Both the position numbers and the translations under genes were made by a program. The notes beneath the pieces are model-generated. The model was given only the letters and a program-made list of their open reading frames with translations, made no database searches and was not told the DNA's origin. DNA of 64,000 bases from Zychaea mexicana (taxonomy: Eukaryota; Mucoromycota; Mucoromycetes; Mucorales; Lichtheimiaceae), in the NCBI RefSeq assembly GCF_025766255.1, contig NW_026516793.1, positions 1-64,000 of the forward strand, given 5' to 3'. This document shows, in pieces, positions 9,047 through 18,791 of the stretch (the first letter of the stretch is position 1; each line of letters begins with the position of its first letter).

Positions 9047-10627
9047 TTACAATATCTGTAGTACTTCGCCTTGTCGCACTACCATACGCACGCCTGTACT
9101 TTTCGAAGATCGTCGATATAGTTTGTCATCATGCCAATAGTAGTACCGCGCAGCTTGTCGGATCGCACGCTTTTCTTTTTCGCTGATGCCTTCATCCATG
9201 CTCAACGTCAACAAGTATTTGACCAATGATGCATAACGATCCCGAGCCATTCCACCCCATTGTTCACCATCATCCTGAATACGCGGGCGTTTTCTGCGAG
9301 CTTCTTCGGGGAGATCTTGTATCACGTGTACAGGAAGGTAGTCGTCAACAATGACCTCATCGAGATCAATGTTGTCCATCACATTCTGGGGTAGCCTTGA
9401 TAAGGCATCTGCTTGAACGTTCGCTTTGCCTGGCTTGTAACTAATGGTGAAGTCGTACATGGCCAAGGTCATTAGCCAACGTGCGACTCGTGCAGATGTT
9501 CCTTCCTTGAGATTGGCAATGAACTCTAACGCCTTGTGATCCGTTACCACGTGGAAATGACGACCAAGTAGATACAGGCGAAAGAAATGAGTAAAGTATA
9601 CAATGGCCATAAACTCCCTTTCATATGTGGACAGCTTTTTTTCGGCATCAGAAAGGGCACGGCTTCCAAAGTATATAGGCAAATACACGCCTGGATGCTC
9701 TTTGCTCTCTTGGCTGAGGAGTCCGCCTATCCCGGTATTAGAAGCATCGGTGAACAAGGTGAACGGTCGTGTGAAGTCAGGATGTGCAAGAACAGGTTCG
9801 GTGCTGACAAGGCTCTTGCATAAATCGAAGCACTCTTGTTCTTGATCACCCCACACGAATGGCTGATCCTTCTTTTTGAGCGCGTTCAATGGTGCCATCT
9901 TAGTTGACAGGTTAGGCAAAAACCGACGGTAGTATTGAATCAGGCCTATGAACCGGTTTAGTTCATGAACATTTTTCGGCGGTGGCCATTGGACGATTTT
10001 GTCGACTTTCGATTGCTCCATCTCAAATCCTTGTTCGCCTACGATGTACCCAAGGACTCGTAATTCTTGATACCCAAACTTGCATTTCCGCTGGGAGAGT
10101 GATAGATTTATCTTCGCCGCCATTGAGAGGACCTTGTCAATATGCTCCAGGTGTTCTTCAAAAGTCTTGCTGAAGATGATCAGGTCATCGATGTAGACTA
10201 AGAGATAGTCATACAACACTTCTCGGAAACAGTCGTCCATAATAGATTGCCAAGCGCCTGGAGCACCTTTCAAGCCCATCGCCAAACGAGTCCACCTGTA
10301 TTGCCCGTACTGTGTCACAAAACCGGTGAGATCACGGTCGTCTTCTTGAATTGGAAGCTGCCAGTATCCTCGAAGCGCATCACATATCGATATGTATTTT
10401 GATCCCCACAGTAGAGTAAACAGAAAGTTCGTGTTGGGTATTGGATACGCTGAGTCCTCGCAAGCGGCATTGACAGGTTTGTAGTTGAGGCATAGCCGGT
10501 AGGGATCCTTGCTTCCTGCGTGATCTGCAACAGGCGCGGCACAACTGTACTGCACAGCGTTCCCATGCGCATCGTAGCCAATTCGTTCTTGACCATTTTT
10601 CGCTGCAAATGCCGGCATGTATAGCTC
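9047..10627 (-). CDS. Reverse transcriptase and RNase H segment of pol
   Basis: In frame with the protease segment after a TAA at 10628-10630. RT blocks are RLCLNYKPVNAAC, SICDALRGYWQLPI (first catalytic Asp), LAMGLKGAPGAWQ and LVYIDDLIIF (YxDD box). The RNase H domain follows: FTLFTDASNTGIGGLLSQ, YEREFMAIVY, VVTDHKALEF and ADALSRLP. The segment ends VLQIL at a TAA (9047-9049). The next residues, ENHDHLLAGHQG, continue the same polyprotein without a gap, and Gln is a plausible residue at the stop. No frameshift separates the three pol segments. Confidence 0.88.
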   Translation of the reverse strand, partial: ELYMPAFAAKNGQERIGYDAHGNAVQYSCAAPVADHAGSKDPYRLCLNYKPVNAACEDSAYPIPNTNFLFTLLWGSKYISICDALRGYWQLPIQEDDRDLTGFVTQYGQYRWTRLAMGLKGAPGAWQSIMDDCFREVLYDYLLVYIDDLIIFSKTFEEHLEHIDKVLSMAAKINLSLSQRKCKFGYQELRVLGYIVGEQGFEMEQSKVDKIVQWPPPKNVHELNRFIGLIQYYRRFLPNLSTKMAPLNALKKKDQPFVWGDQEQECFDLCKSLVSTEPVLAHPDFTRPFTLFTDASNTGIGGLLSQESKEHPGVYLPIYFGSRALSDAEKKLSTYEREFMAIVYFTHFFRLYLLGRHFHVVTDHKALEFIANLKEGTSARVARWLMTLAMYDFTISYKPGKANVQADALSRLPQNVMDNIDLDEVIVDDYLPVHVIQDLPEEARRKRPRIQDDGEQWGGMARDRYASLVKYLLTLSMDEGISEKEKRAIRQAARYYYWHDDKLYRRSSKSTGVRMVVRQGEVLQIL

Positions 10628-12619
10628 TTAGTTATCGCCGTTCAACTCGTCGTCACTCGGGTCGCGATTGGTTTCTTCTCCAGCAAGGAGCGACCAAACC
10701 GGCATAGGTTTACCTTGTCGGGACAATTTTACACGTGGCGTTTTATGCAGGGCCTTGGCTTTTCGTCGTACTCTCGGCTTACGCTTCTCAGCATCAGCAG
10801 GTATCAGAACAGTGCCTGCTGCCCAAGGGCCTGAACAGGGCTCAATCAGATTCATGGCTTCCAAATCTTTTAGGTACCCTTTTAACCATTGATTTGCTTC
10901 GAAAGGAATTGCGTACGGTGCAACCTTGGTAGGTTTCGCGCCTGGTTTCAGCTGAATATGGTACGGTGGCACGTTAAGCTCTCCCACTTCGGATAGCGAT
11001 GTTGCAAATCGATCTTCATGCTTGTCCAAAACGGCTTGCAGTCGGTTTTGTTCGTGGGATGATAGCGTTGGATTGATGTTGAAGCGTTTAGTCGCAGGTG
11101 TTTTGGGTGGTTCTGCGATAGCCATATTTGAGCGCACTATAATGCTTTCGTTGACATCTTGTTGGTAGATTGGCACCCTGTCGCCGCTTGGTGTTGGTGC
11201 ATCTGGGTACCACGTCAGTTCTTGTAGTTGCCGCATTACCTCATCCAAGTCAGTGGTGGTGGGCCGCTGAGGCAATGTCAACATATTCTTGGCGGCACCG
11301 ATGATATCCCCGGCTTTTACCCCAAGACGCTGCTGCCCACGGTTCGCGATAAACAGAAAAGCAGATTGATCTGATTCAATCTTTGATGGCCAAATCACTA
11401 TGTCGTGGTGCCCGACAGGGTGAGTTTCGAGGACGAGGTGTTCGCCAATTGCTGCTGAGTCTCCTTGGATTTTGAGTCTTAGCGCCAGGACTTCACCTTT
11501 GTCAAGGACCAGATCATTGTGCAGCGTGATTATTCTGTCCGCATTGTTGTTATCGCTTTCTCGTTCAATGGCCATATGTGCATAGACCGCCTCCATCTCG
11601 ACGTTTTCGTCCGAAACTGGTAGCACTTCTCGACAGGGTTCAGGCCCAAACCCCCAATGCGTTGGTACCTCCCAAATAGCATCATTTGACGTGTCGTCTG
11701 GATGTCTGTCTGGTTTGAGGAAGGTGATGCGTTGTTGGTACGGTATAACGCTGGCGCAAGTGTGGTACAAGAAATCGTGCCCAAGAATTAGAGGAGTATT
11801 GTGATTTTGTACCACCATGAACCGGTGGTGGACAACAAGCTCCTTGCTCAACGTGATGTTCAGGTCAATGGTACCAACGGGATGCTCGAGACTTCCTCCA
11901 CCAAAGCGGATGACTCTTTCTGTCGGACGAATGTTCATATCCAGCTTCACTCGTTGGACCAGTGATATCGGCAAAATAGACACATTGGACCCACAGTCAA
12001 CCAACGCCTCAATCTGTTCATCTGCGATGATTGCATAGATTGCCTGAAGCGCTCGCATTTCTTGCTTGTCAGTGGTATCGTAATGCAATTTCTTCGCGGT
12101 GATAGTGGTGTTTACTGTTGATACCAGAGGCTCTTGCCTGCGTCGATGACTACTATTGCTGGTGGCTCCCATGGCATTTAACGCTTCTTGCCGCAGGACC
12201 GGTGCATAGTACATCAATTGAGGAAATGGCACTTCAATTTTCATGTTTTTGAGGGCTTGACAGATATCGAATTGCTGTACGTTTCCCTTCTGATCCACGA
12301 TCAAGGGGAATTCAGATGATGCTTTATGCTGCAATGATGGCGGGATCTCTCCTCGCGCTCGCGCCTCATCATCGGCTCGTTTGTATTGTGCTTTTGCTTG
12401 ACGTGCTTTTTCCAGATTTGCCAACAGCTTGTTGTATCTTTCGTCGCTGACATGAACATTTGGTGATGTTTGTTGATTGTTGTGTTGAGCGGGTGGTTGC
12501 GAGGAGTCGACCTCCATGTTGCTGTCATGTTCTCGTTTGCGACTTCTGGTGCTAGTTGCAGGTGTATCGCCGTCGCCAGTAGCGTACACCCCTTGTATAA
12601 AGTTGACAGGTCTTGTCAT
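10628..12619 (-). CDS. Protease and N-terminal pol segment
   Basis: About 660 residues. Near residue 205 lies a retropepsin-like motif, IEALVDCGSNVSILP, with PLILGHDFL downstream. D-C-G replaces the usual D-T/S-G, so catalysis is doubtful. The C-terminal 100 residues are the start of the RT fingers (FATSLSEVGEL, YHIQLKPGAKP). The first part is Gln/Asn-rich linker after Gag. The frame is -1 relative to Gag, which ends at a TAA at 12649-12651; the ATG at 12617-12619 lies just after it, so expression needs a frameshift or re-initiation. The segment ends at a TAA in frame with RT. Confidence 0.75.
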   Translation of the reverse strand: MTRPVNFIQGVYATGDGDTPATSTRSRKREHDSNMEVDSSQPPAQHNNQQTSPNVHVSDERYNKLLANLEKARQAKAQYKRADDEARARGEIPPSLQHKASSEFPLIVDQKGNVQQFDICQALKNMKIEVPFPQLMYYAPVLRQEALNAMGATSNSSHRRRQEPLVSTVNTTITAKKLHYDTTDKQEMRALQAIYAIIADEQIEALVDCGSNVSILPISLVQRVKLDMNIRPTERVIRFGGGSLEHPVGTIDLNITLSKELVVHHRFMVVQNHNTPLILGHDFLYHTCASVIPYQQRITFLKPDRHPDDTSNDAIWEVPTHWGFGPEPCREVLPVSDENVEMEAVYAHMAIERESDNNNADRIITLHNDLVLDKGEVLALRLKIQGDSAAIGEHLVLETHPVGHHDIVIWPSKIESDQSAFLFIANRGQQRLGVKAGDIIGAAKNMLTLPQRPTTTDLDEVMRQLQELTWYPDAPTPSGDRVPIYQQDVNESIIVRSNMAIAEPPKTPATKRFNINPTLSSHEQNRLQAVLDKHEDRFATSLSEVGELNVPPYHIQLKPGAKPTKVAPYAIPFEANQWLKGYLKDLEAMNLIEPCSGPWAAGTVLIPADAEKRKPRVRRKAKALHKTPRVKLSRQGKPMPVWSLLAGEETNRDPSDDELNGDN

Positions 12620-12648
12620 TGATGAGGGTTCGGCCGCAGTGCCTGCCT

Positions 12649-13740
12649 TTACTGGCGGCCGCCCTGAAAATCCGTCGTGGAGTTTCCGCCTTGAATGTCT
12701 GCATTGTTTCTGTTCGCGCTCTTGGCGTCAGTTACTTGTGCTCCTGCTTGTCTTCTAGGACAGTTCATAGCATTGTGCTCTTGTTCTGGACATGTGCTGC
12801 AAGGGCCTCGACACTGGCGAGCTAGGTGACCGGTCTTGTTACAATTGTAGCAACGCGCCGCACTGTATGCGTTTCCTGCATGTGCGGCTCCTCCGGCCTC
12901 AGGTCGTTTTAGAATCTGCCTTGGTGCTTGTGATGATGCGTACGACCTCATCATCGCCTCCATCTTGTCTAACGCATTCGCCAAACTGTTATCAAAATGG
13001 TCTTGCAAAGTCGATGTGTCTGAGCGGTCGCCTCTGGGTGGCCTCGTTTGCTGACGAGCAGTGGTTTGATTAACAGGAACGATTTGGCGTCCGTCATGTT
13101 GTGGCGCTGCCTGCTGAGGCAAGTTGCCAAGACCGACAGTGTGTCGTATGACCTCCATATGCCGCTCGGCTGCTCGGACGGCTTCTTTGAGCTCACTGAT
13201 TCTGGTAGGTGCCGCACCGCGAAGCTGCTCTCGATATTCCAATCTGAGGCCTTCAATGACATCAGCGATCTTGTCACTGGCCAATAGCTGGGTATTGCAC
13301 CCCTTTTCGTATCGACTCGCCAAGGCAAGTTTGTTTGTTGTATATTGTAGTCCGGATTCATGTTGCAGCTGTATGCGTTGCCGATATTCCCACCGATAGC
13401 GCTCCTGCCATCGTGCTGTTAGGAATTCGTTCTTGAATTGTTGGACAAAACAGTCGTCGGATTCGTCGTCAAAAGCGGTGCTACGTTCGAGATTCAGATC
13501 ATGTTCAAACCAGTCTTTCGCATGGGCATACAATGATAGTCCTGCCATTTCGATACGTCGTCTGTCGCTCTGCCAATTGTTCGCTACTGCAGCATCTTTG
13601 AATGCGTTAAGAAACTTCAAGGGATCGTCATGATTGGGATCTCCTCCAAATTTAGGTGCATCTACGCGTGATGTTTCCATATGCACGACAATGCGGTTGT
13701 TTTGGTCACGCGCGGTTTCGTCTCCTGTTTGGTCTGACAT
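12649..13740 (-). CDS. Gag polyprotein with two zinc knuckles
   Basis: The chosen start is the ATG at 13738-13740 (MSDQTGDETA); the frame is open further upstream into the LTR. A Ty3/gypsy Gag capsid domain occupies roughly residues 30-200 (APKFGGDPNHDDPLKFLNA, YAHAKDWFEHDL). The C-terminus has the CCHC knuckle CYNCNKTGHLARQC followed at once by CSTCPEQEHNAMNC. The protein should assemble the virus-like particle and package the RNA. It ends GGRQ at a TAA just before the pol ATG. Confidence 0.85.
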   Translation of the reverse strand: MSDQTGDETARDQNNRIVVHMETSRVDAPKFGGDPNHDDPLKFLNAFKDAAVANNWQSDRRRIEMAGLSLYAHAKDWFEHDLNLERSTAFDDESDDCFVQQFKNEFLTARWQERYRWEYRQRIQLQHESGLQYTTNKLALASRYEKGCNTQLLASDKIADVIEGLRLEYREQLRGAAPTRISELKEAVRAAERHMEVIRHTVGLGNLPQQAAPQHDGRQIVPVNQTTARQQTRPPRGDRSDTSTLQDHFDNSLANALDKMEAMMRSYASSQAPRQILKRPEAGGAAHAGNAYSAARCYNCNKTGHLARQCRGPCSTCPEQEHNAMNCPRRQAGAQVTDAKSANRNNADIQGGNSTTDFQGGRQ

Positions 13741-13860
13741 TATCACCACCGCACAGGCAGAAGTAGTTGCTTTGTATTTTCGCCGGTTGGCTTTGTTCTT
13801 TGAGGTTTTACGATGTTGTGGCAATGTGGATGGCCTATGCTCAGCTTCTCCACCAGTTTT

Positions 13861-14326
13861 ATTGTATTGTCTGAGATTGGAATAGACGACTAAACATGCC
13901 ACAAAACATATAGCGCATGAGATTCATATACAGCATAAAGGGGATGTACGATGGTAGAAAAGCGTATAAGTACCGTGGAATCAATCAAGTATATAAAATA
14001 TATGAGGTTTACAAGCTAGGGCGAGGTACAAAGTTGTGAAGCGATAGTAAGCTATATATGTCCGTAAAATCCATCAATAATAGTTCTCAAGCTTGAACGA
14101 GCGGTCTGGTTTCTTATATCGTTACATACAGTATGCAATGGGTACGGTCGGTTTGACTTAAACGGAGTCAAAAGGATAGTAAACGAAAAGTACGAGAGAA
14201 AAAGGGGTTTTTTTTTATTGTGCATATGGGATGAGAATTTATAATTTTCTATCATGCATAGCTAGGCTTGTTACTCAATGGTCGACTCACCAAGTGACAC
14301 AAGTCACACTATTCTGCACTGCTATA
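13861..14326 (-). repeat. 5' LTR of the 7.1-kb gypsy element
   Basis: 466-bp copy of 7178-7642. In the minus orientation it is followed by a short A-run and the primer-binding site TGGTGGAGAAGC. Confidence 0.92.
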
Positions 14327-14332
14327 CTTTTA

Positions 14333-14751
14333 TTTACAGAATAAATAGGAGCTGAATTTGAATTATGTAACATACATTTATAAGGTATAAATACAATATC
14401 TTTTTGAGAATTCTTTTTTTTCTTTGGTCTTCCCAGTTTCCCCACGAGAAAAAAATAAACTGGACCCTTTACACTATTTACATCTACTACATCTACTCTT
14501 TCGCCTACCTATATCTAAATACCTTTATTCAAACACTTATACACATATACAACTATATCTCTATACATAAAACAAACTATTACAAGGTATTCTTTTAAAG
14601 GAGAGTTAAGTATAAAAATAAAGGTACCAACTAGTTTATAATAGTATGCCAATCTACAACAACATCCCTACACCTACTGAGCCTTACTTCTTAAGTACTG
14701 AGGCCTGTATTCAGTATCTATGTATATGAAGAAGGCATTCTTTACTGTAGT
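14333..14751. other. AT-rich spacer, no gene seen
   Basis: Between the gypsy 5' LTR and the IS1595-like gene. It may hold that gene's promoter; I see no supported reading frame. Confidence 0.4.
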
Positions 14752-16884
14752 ATGAAGTGCCTTAACTGTGACCGAAATATGCCTTTTTCTTGGTCTAGAG
14801 GAGCAAATGGCACTTCCCGATGTACTAGCTGTAATTTAGAGCAGACTGTTCGGACTCATTCCTTTTTTCAATACTGGAATGTACCTCCATATGTTATGTT
14901 ACAAATTGGTTTAGAATTGTTAATTAATACTAGTGCTACTAATAATATTAATAAGACTAAACTAACTTGGGAGACAGTTCGCCAGATAAAATATGATTAC
15001 TTTCAACTAATTATTGAAGATATGGAGAGTATATTCGAAGGTATATATGTTTCTGTTTCTACTTTGATTATTGTATTTTATAACTAATAATAATATAGGT
15101 AAACCAATTAGTGACCCAGGAATTATTGTAGAGATCGACGAATCGAAGTTTGGCAAAAGAAAGCGGTCCGCCAATGGTATTAGTAGCCACGTTAAAGGTG
15201 TTTGGGTTTGGGGGGCAGTAGAATGGACACAAGAAAGACGTATTGTGATGGCGAATGTAGACCGGCGGAACCGCCCTACATTAGAGCACTTGATCCAACA
15301 GTATATCCTTCCTGGATCAATCATTTACTCTAATTGATAGGCAGTCTATAATACCCAATGGTTAAAGAGGATGGGTTATACCTATCATATGGTAAACCAT
15401 GAGCTATATTTTGTTAATCCTAGTACACAAATCCATACCAACACTATTGCAGGTAACTCTTGAAAAAAAATATTGTCCTTTTATATAATATCTAATACTC
15501 ACTTTTAGGTAATTGGGGTGGGATAAAGTAGCTCATTACCTGGAACTATAGAACTAGAAAGCTAGTTAAGAAACAGCTTTTTTGGTTCATTTGGCAAAGG
15601 CGGTTTGCTGATGATCTATGGAATCATTGTTCTCCGTATTATAAGGGAATCATATTTCATAGATCCTAGTGATCAGCAGCTACCTTTTGAGGGTAGTACT
15701 GATGATGCTGTTAGGCCCTTAGAACCTTTCTCTGAAGTACCAGTAGAAGAAGGAGATGATCTAGACCAAGAGGAGGGTAATATAGACTCCCTTAACCTTG
15801 AAGAGGAAAGAGAAGAAGCAGAAGAAGCAGAAGAAGAAGAAGAAGATCAACAGCAGCAAGAACAGCAAAATAGGGCCCTTCTTAATCTGCAAAGACAAAG
15901 GGTCCTACAGCATATGGAGCGTTGGGATGAAAGGAGACGGCAGCAAAACAACAACAACAACAAGAACGCGAGCAACAACAACAACGACATAGACAGCAAC
16001 AACGCCAGTCACAACAGCAGTATGAGCAGTAAGAGCAAAGGCAACAGCAACAACACTTACAGATGCAGCAGCTTTTACAGCAACAACAACAGCAAATAAC
16101 ACAGCTGTAATCGGAATTAGAGCAAAAAGACCAATAGTGTAACGTCTTAGTTTGTGTAAGAGTTACGAATCCTGTTTAATAGGATGGATAGTATAAGAGA
16201 AGCTGATAAATGTAGATGAAATGCTAAGTATTAAGCAAAAGAGATGAAATAGAAGTGTGGGAGTTCAACAACCAGGAATTATTACGTCTGGAGCTACAAA
16301 AGACAATCCTCTTGATAGGAAAGGGAAAAGCTAAAGTTAAGAGAAAGAGAAGCTAAAGAACTGAACTCTAGATTATTTAATACAAAATATTAGTCTATTT
16401 ATACTAATTCTAATACACTATCTATATCTAATCTAATTGGTGCTTGATCCAATGGATACTGCAGTAGTGCGAAATAGTTTTGCACCTGGTGTGAGTTGTT
16501 TTTGCACTTGCAGTAAGAGTGGTGTTGCGTAGTAAGCGTATTGTTGCAGGTGTGAGATAAGTTTGCACTCATAGTTACACCAAGTCTGTGATGAAAATGA
16601 TAGAGAGTAAACTGACAGATAGTAATACAAGTAGATTACAGAGCCAATACTAAGGGGAAGAGCCCGTTTATTGATACGAATGTTTTAGGGATAGCAAGGT
16701 AGGTTACAATAGGTCCAACAACAGCAACAGCTCTTACAGCAGCAATGGCAGTTGATTTTTAGCTAAATCAGCTATATGTACAACAACATCAGCAACAAGC
16801 ACAGCAAGTACAACAAATAAGTAATAATAACATTATTACTATTAATAGTGATGAGGATGAAAATAGTAGTAATGAGGAAGTTTA
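14752..16884 (+). pseudogene. IS1595/Merlin-like transposase, decayed, Gln-rich tail
   Basis: The N-terminus has two Cys pairs (CLNC, CTSC), the zinc ribbon of ISXO2/IS1595-like transposases. After an apparent intron (about 15045-15101, GT...AG) the core begins IIVEIDESKFGKRK (first catalytic Asp), then VKGVWVWGAVEW. The second catalytic region reads YSN followed by TGA TAG where Asp-Cys-Trp is usual, and the third reads NTIAGNWGGIK, with Ala for the usual Glu. The active site is therefore lost. A second intron fits 15452-15509. After FWFIWQRRFADDLW a frame change leads to an acidic, then Gln-rich coiled tail with TAA and TAG inside Gln runs. The tail is split by a solo LTR and ends NSDEDENSSNEEV near 16884. 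Confidence 0.72.
16138..16708. repeat. Solo LTR (571 bp) inside transposase tail
   Basis: Begins TGTAACGTC and ends GGTTACA (inverted TGTAAC/GTTACA ends), flanked by a 4-bp target duplication ATAG (16134-16137, 16709-16712). Removing it plus one ATAG rejoins the Gln-rich tail in frame. It matches none of the other LTRs in the window. Confidence 0.75.
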
Positions 16885-17218
16885 ATATAGAAGATTAGCC
16901 TTATTTTCCTTCCCTTCTTCTCTCTTTTTCTCTACTTTTATTCCTTCCTCCTTTTCATTCTCTCTCTACTTATACTACCTTGCAAACCCTTTTCTATCTT
17001 ATCTATTCTATATTTTACTCTTATATAAATATCACTCTATTATCTCTATCTTATATATGTTTAAAGTAACATAAATAAAATAACAATTTTTTTTTACAAA
17101 TATGACCTATTTCTTTAGCTGAGAGTATTGTCTATATGTGACTCTATATATAATTTTTTTTCCCACACTCTAGAAACATTTAGGTAAGTCAGAAATGAGG
17201 TTTATACTTATTAACCAC
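16885..17218. other. Pyrimidine-rich then AT-rich spacer
   Basis: Holds a CT-rich tract and candidate polyadenylation signals after the transposase tail. No gene seen. Confidence 0.4.
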
Positions 17219-17353
17219 TAGGGTTCTGTACGGCTCGGTTCGGTTCGGTTCTTGAAGGGAACTGAACCGAACCGTCCAAAGCAAGAACCGAACTGACTAG
17301 AACCGACAAGAACCATAGAACCGAGAATCGAACCGAAGAACCGAACCCATCAT
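17219..17353. mobile_element. hAT-type left terminus with GGTTCGGTTC repeats
   Basis: Starts TAGGGTTCTGTACGG and is packed with CGGTTCGGTTC and its complement GAACCGAACC. The inverted counterpart, ending CTGATACAGATCCCTA with the same subterminal repeats, lies at 39035-39158. Flanks TTAACCAC (left) and TTGACTGC (right) match at 5 of 8 positions, and all three differences are transitions, so this could be one old hAT with a decayed target duplication. An unpaired end from another copy is the alternative. Confidence 0.55.
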
Positions 17354-18770
17354 GTATATAAAAAAGGCGAAATTCGGTATCTTTAAATGAAAGCTGATAT
17401 GTACTGTATGTTCAAATATCTTGGTATACTTGAATACTGCAGTTAAAAAGAATAGTTTATTATTGTACATTGAACAGCGATCTCAAAATGAATAAGAGAA
17501 ACAGAATGTAAACATTTTTTATACGATGTGGGTCATTGCATCGTTAGAAGATTAAAGCACAGTTTTTACAAAAAAAAGTGGGTGCTTATAGTAGTTAGAG
17601 CGACGTAGTATTACTAGTATCATACAATATGTTATCGTAATATGGAGGAATTAAACCGCAACCGGCAGTACACACAGCTACTGCGACTCTACGCGTGTAT
17701 AGTGTCTCATAAAAGGCAAAGGGTGAACGGTAAGATAATTCTGTTATGCGCCCCAGGATGCGCAATCTCAGACAGAATGCACAAACTTGATACAACTGAT
17801 TGAGAAGCTATGCTAAATCTAGTAAAGTAGTACGTCATGGAGAAAAATGCATTGTGGGTAGCAAAGTAGATGAACAAGTAATGACCCGCGTCATGGGCGG
17901 AGAAAGCAAGCTGCCATCAGAAGAAGTAACAAAGGAAATAAGTGTATTTTTTCTTTTCCGATCATTTCTTTTCCAATCACGTCAAGTTAAGTGATTGAAT
18001 TAATAGTAAGGAATTTACAAACGAAGTACATCCAGATCATTCATTTACATGTTCGCACATATGATAAACAGTTGCATTATGGATAAAATGGATGATAATG
18101 GTTGTCATCACAGATTCCACTAGCCGAAGCAGAACTCCTTCTATTATTAGCGCATCTGATGTCGGAATAAGTGGTTACAAATGAGGTCATTGGAAGATGT
18201 GAGCTTAAATATAAGAAAACGATGATATCATTTTGCTCTTTTATTGCTGATCCTCATTACTACACGTCCAGGAACCCCGAAACGCGTCATTCATAGAAGC
18301 ATTGACAGTCAGCAATAATGTAAGCCTTTTTCAGGATGAGGTTATATGATATCATCATCGTTTTGCTTTGTCGGAAAAATTTAGTTGAGTAAACTACAAG
18401 TCGATGATATCATCTGTAAGGATCCGTCCATCAGAAGTCTAATAAATGACATCAGCGGCATCATTTGAAAATTATATAAAAGCGTTTATTTTTGAAGCAT
18501 CGATCCTTGTATCTACCGTACACTTAACATACTACTCTACCTCAAAACTCTGTTGCCTTCGTACATTTCAATCATGGTTTATCAAATTGGTTCTTCTTCC
18601 CGCGATGTCCGTGCTGCTCTTCATAATGGGGTAAATATCACTATGCGATTGGTTTGTGTTGTGTCGTGTTATGTCGTGTTGTGGTGAACTCTATTGCAAA
18701 TTTCAAACGTGTATTGATCTCCATAATATTTTTCTATTAAGGCATAGAAACTCCTATCCAAAACCCAACC
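17354..18770. other. Non-coding stretch before the hAT gene
   Basis: AT-rich, with no supported gene. A repeated GATATCATC-like motif occurs at about 18220, 18340 and 18400. It may be the 5' region of the hAT element. Confidence 0.35.
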
Positions 18771-18791
18771 TTTTCTCGTGTGCCTTCTGCC

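Larger units (their letters stand above)
7178..14326 (-). mobile_element. Complete young Ty3/gypsy retrotransposon
   Basis: 7.15-kb element transcribed on the minus strand, with Gag, protease, RT, RNase H and integrase in the Ty3/gypsy order. The LTRs (7178-7642 and 13861-14326) differ by eye only by one T in a homopolymer. Flanking CTTTT(A) at 7173-7177 and 14327-14331 is the likely 5-6-bp target duplication. The LTR edges are not clean TG...CA, so boundaries could be off by one or two bases. The primer-binding site is TGGTGGAGAAGC near 13844-13856 (tRNA-Ala). Pol carries two in-frame TAA codons despite the recent insertion. Confidence 0.9.

Noticed and set aside
15905..16102. Minus-strand Val/Ala-rich frame
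   Set aside because: Shadow of the Gln/Asn repeat region of the IS1595-like tail.
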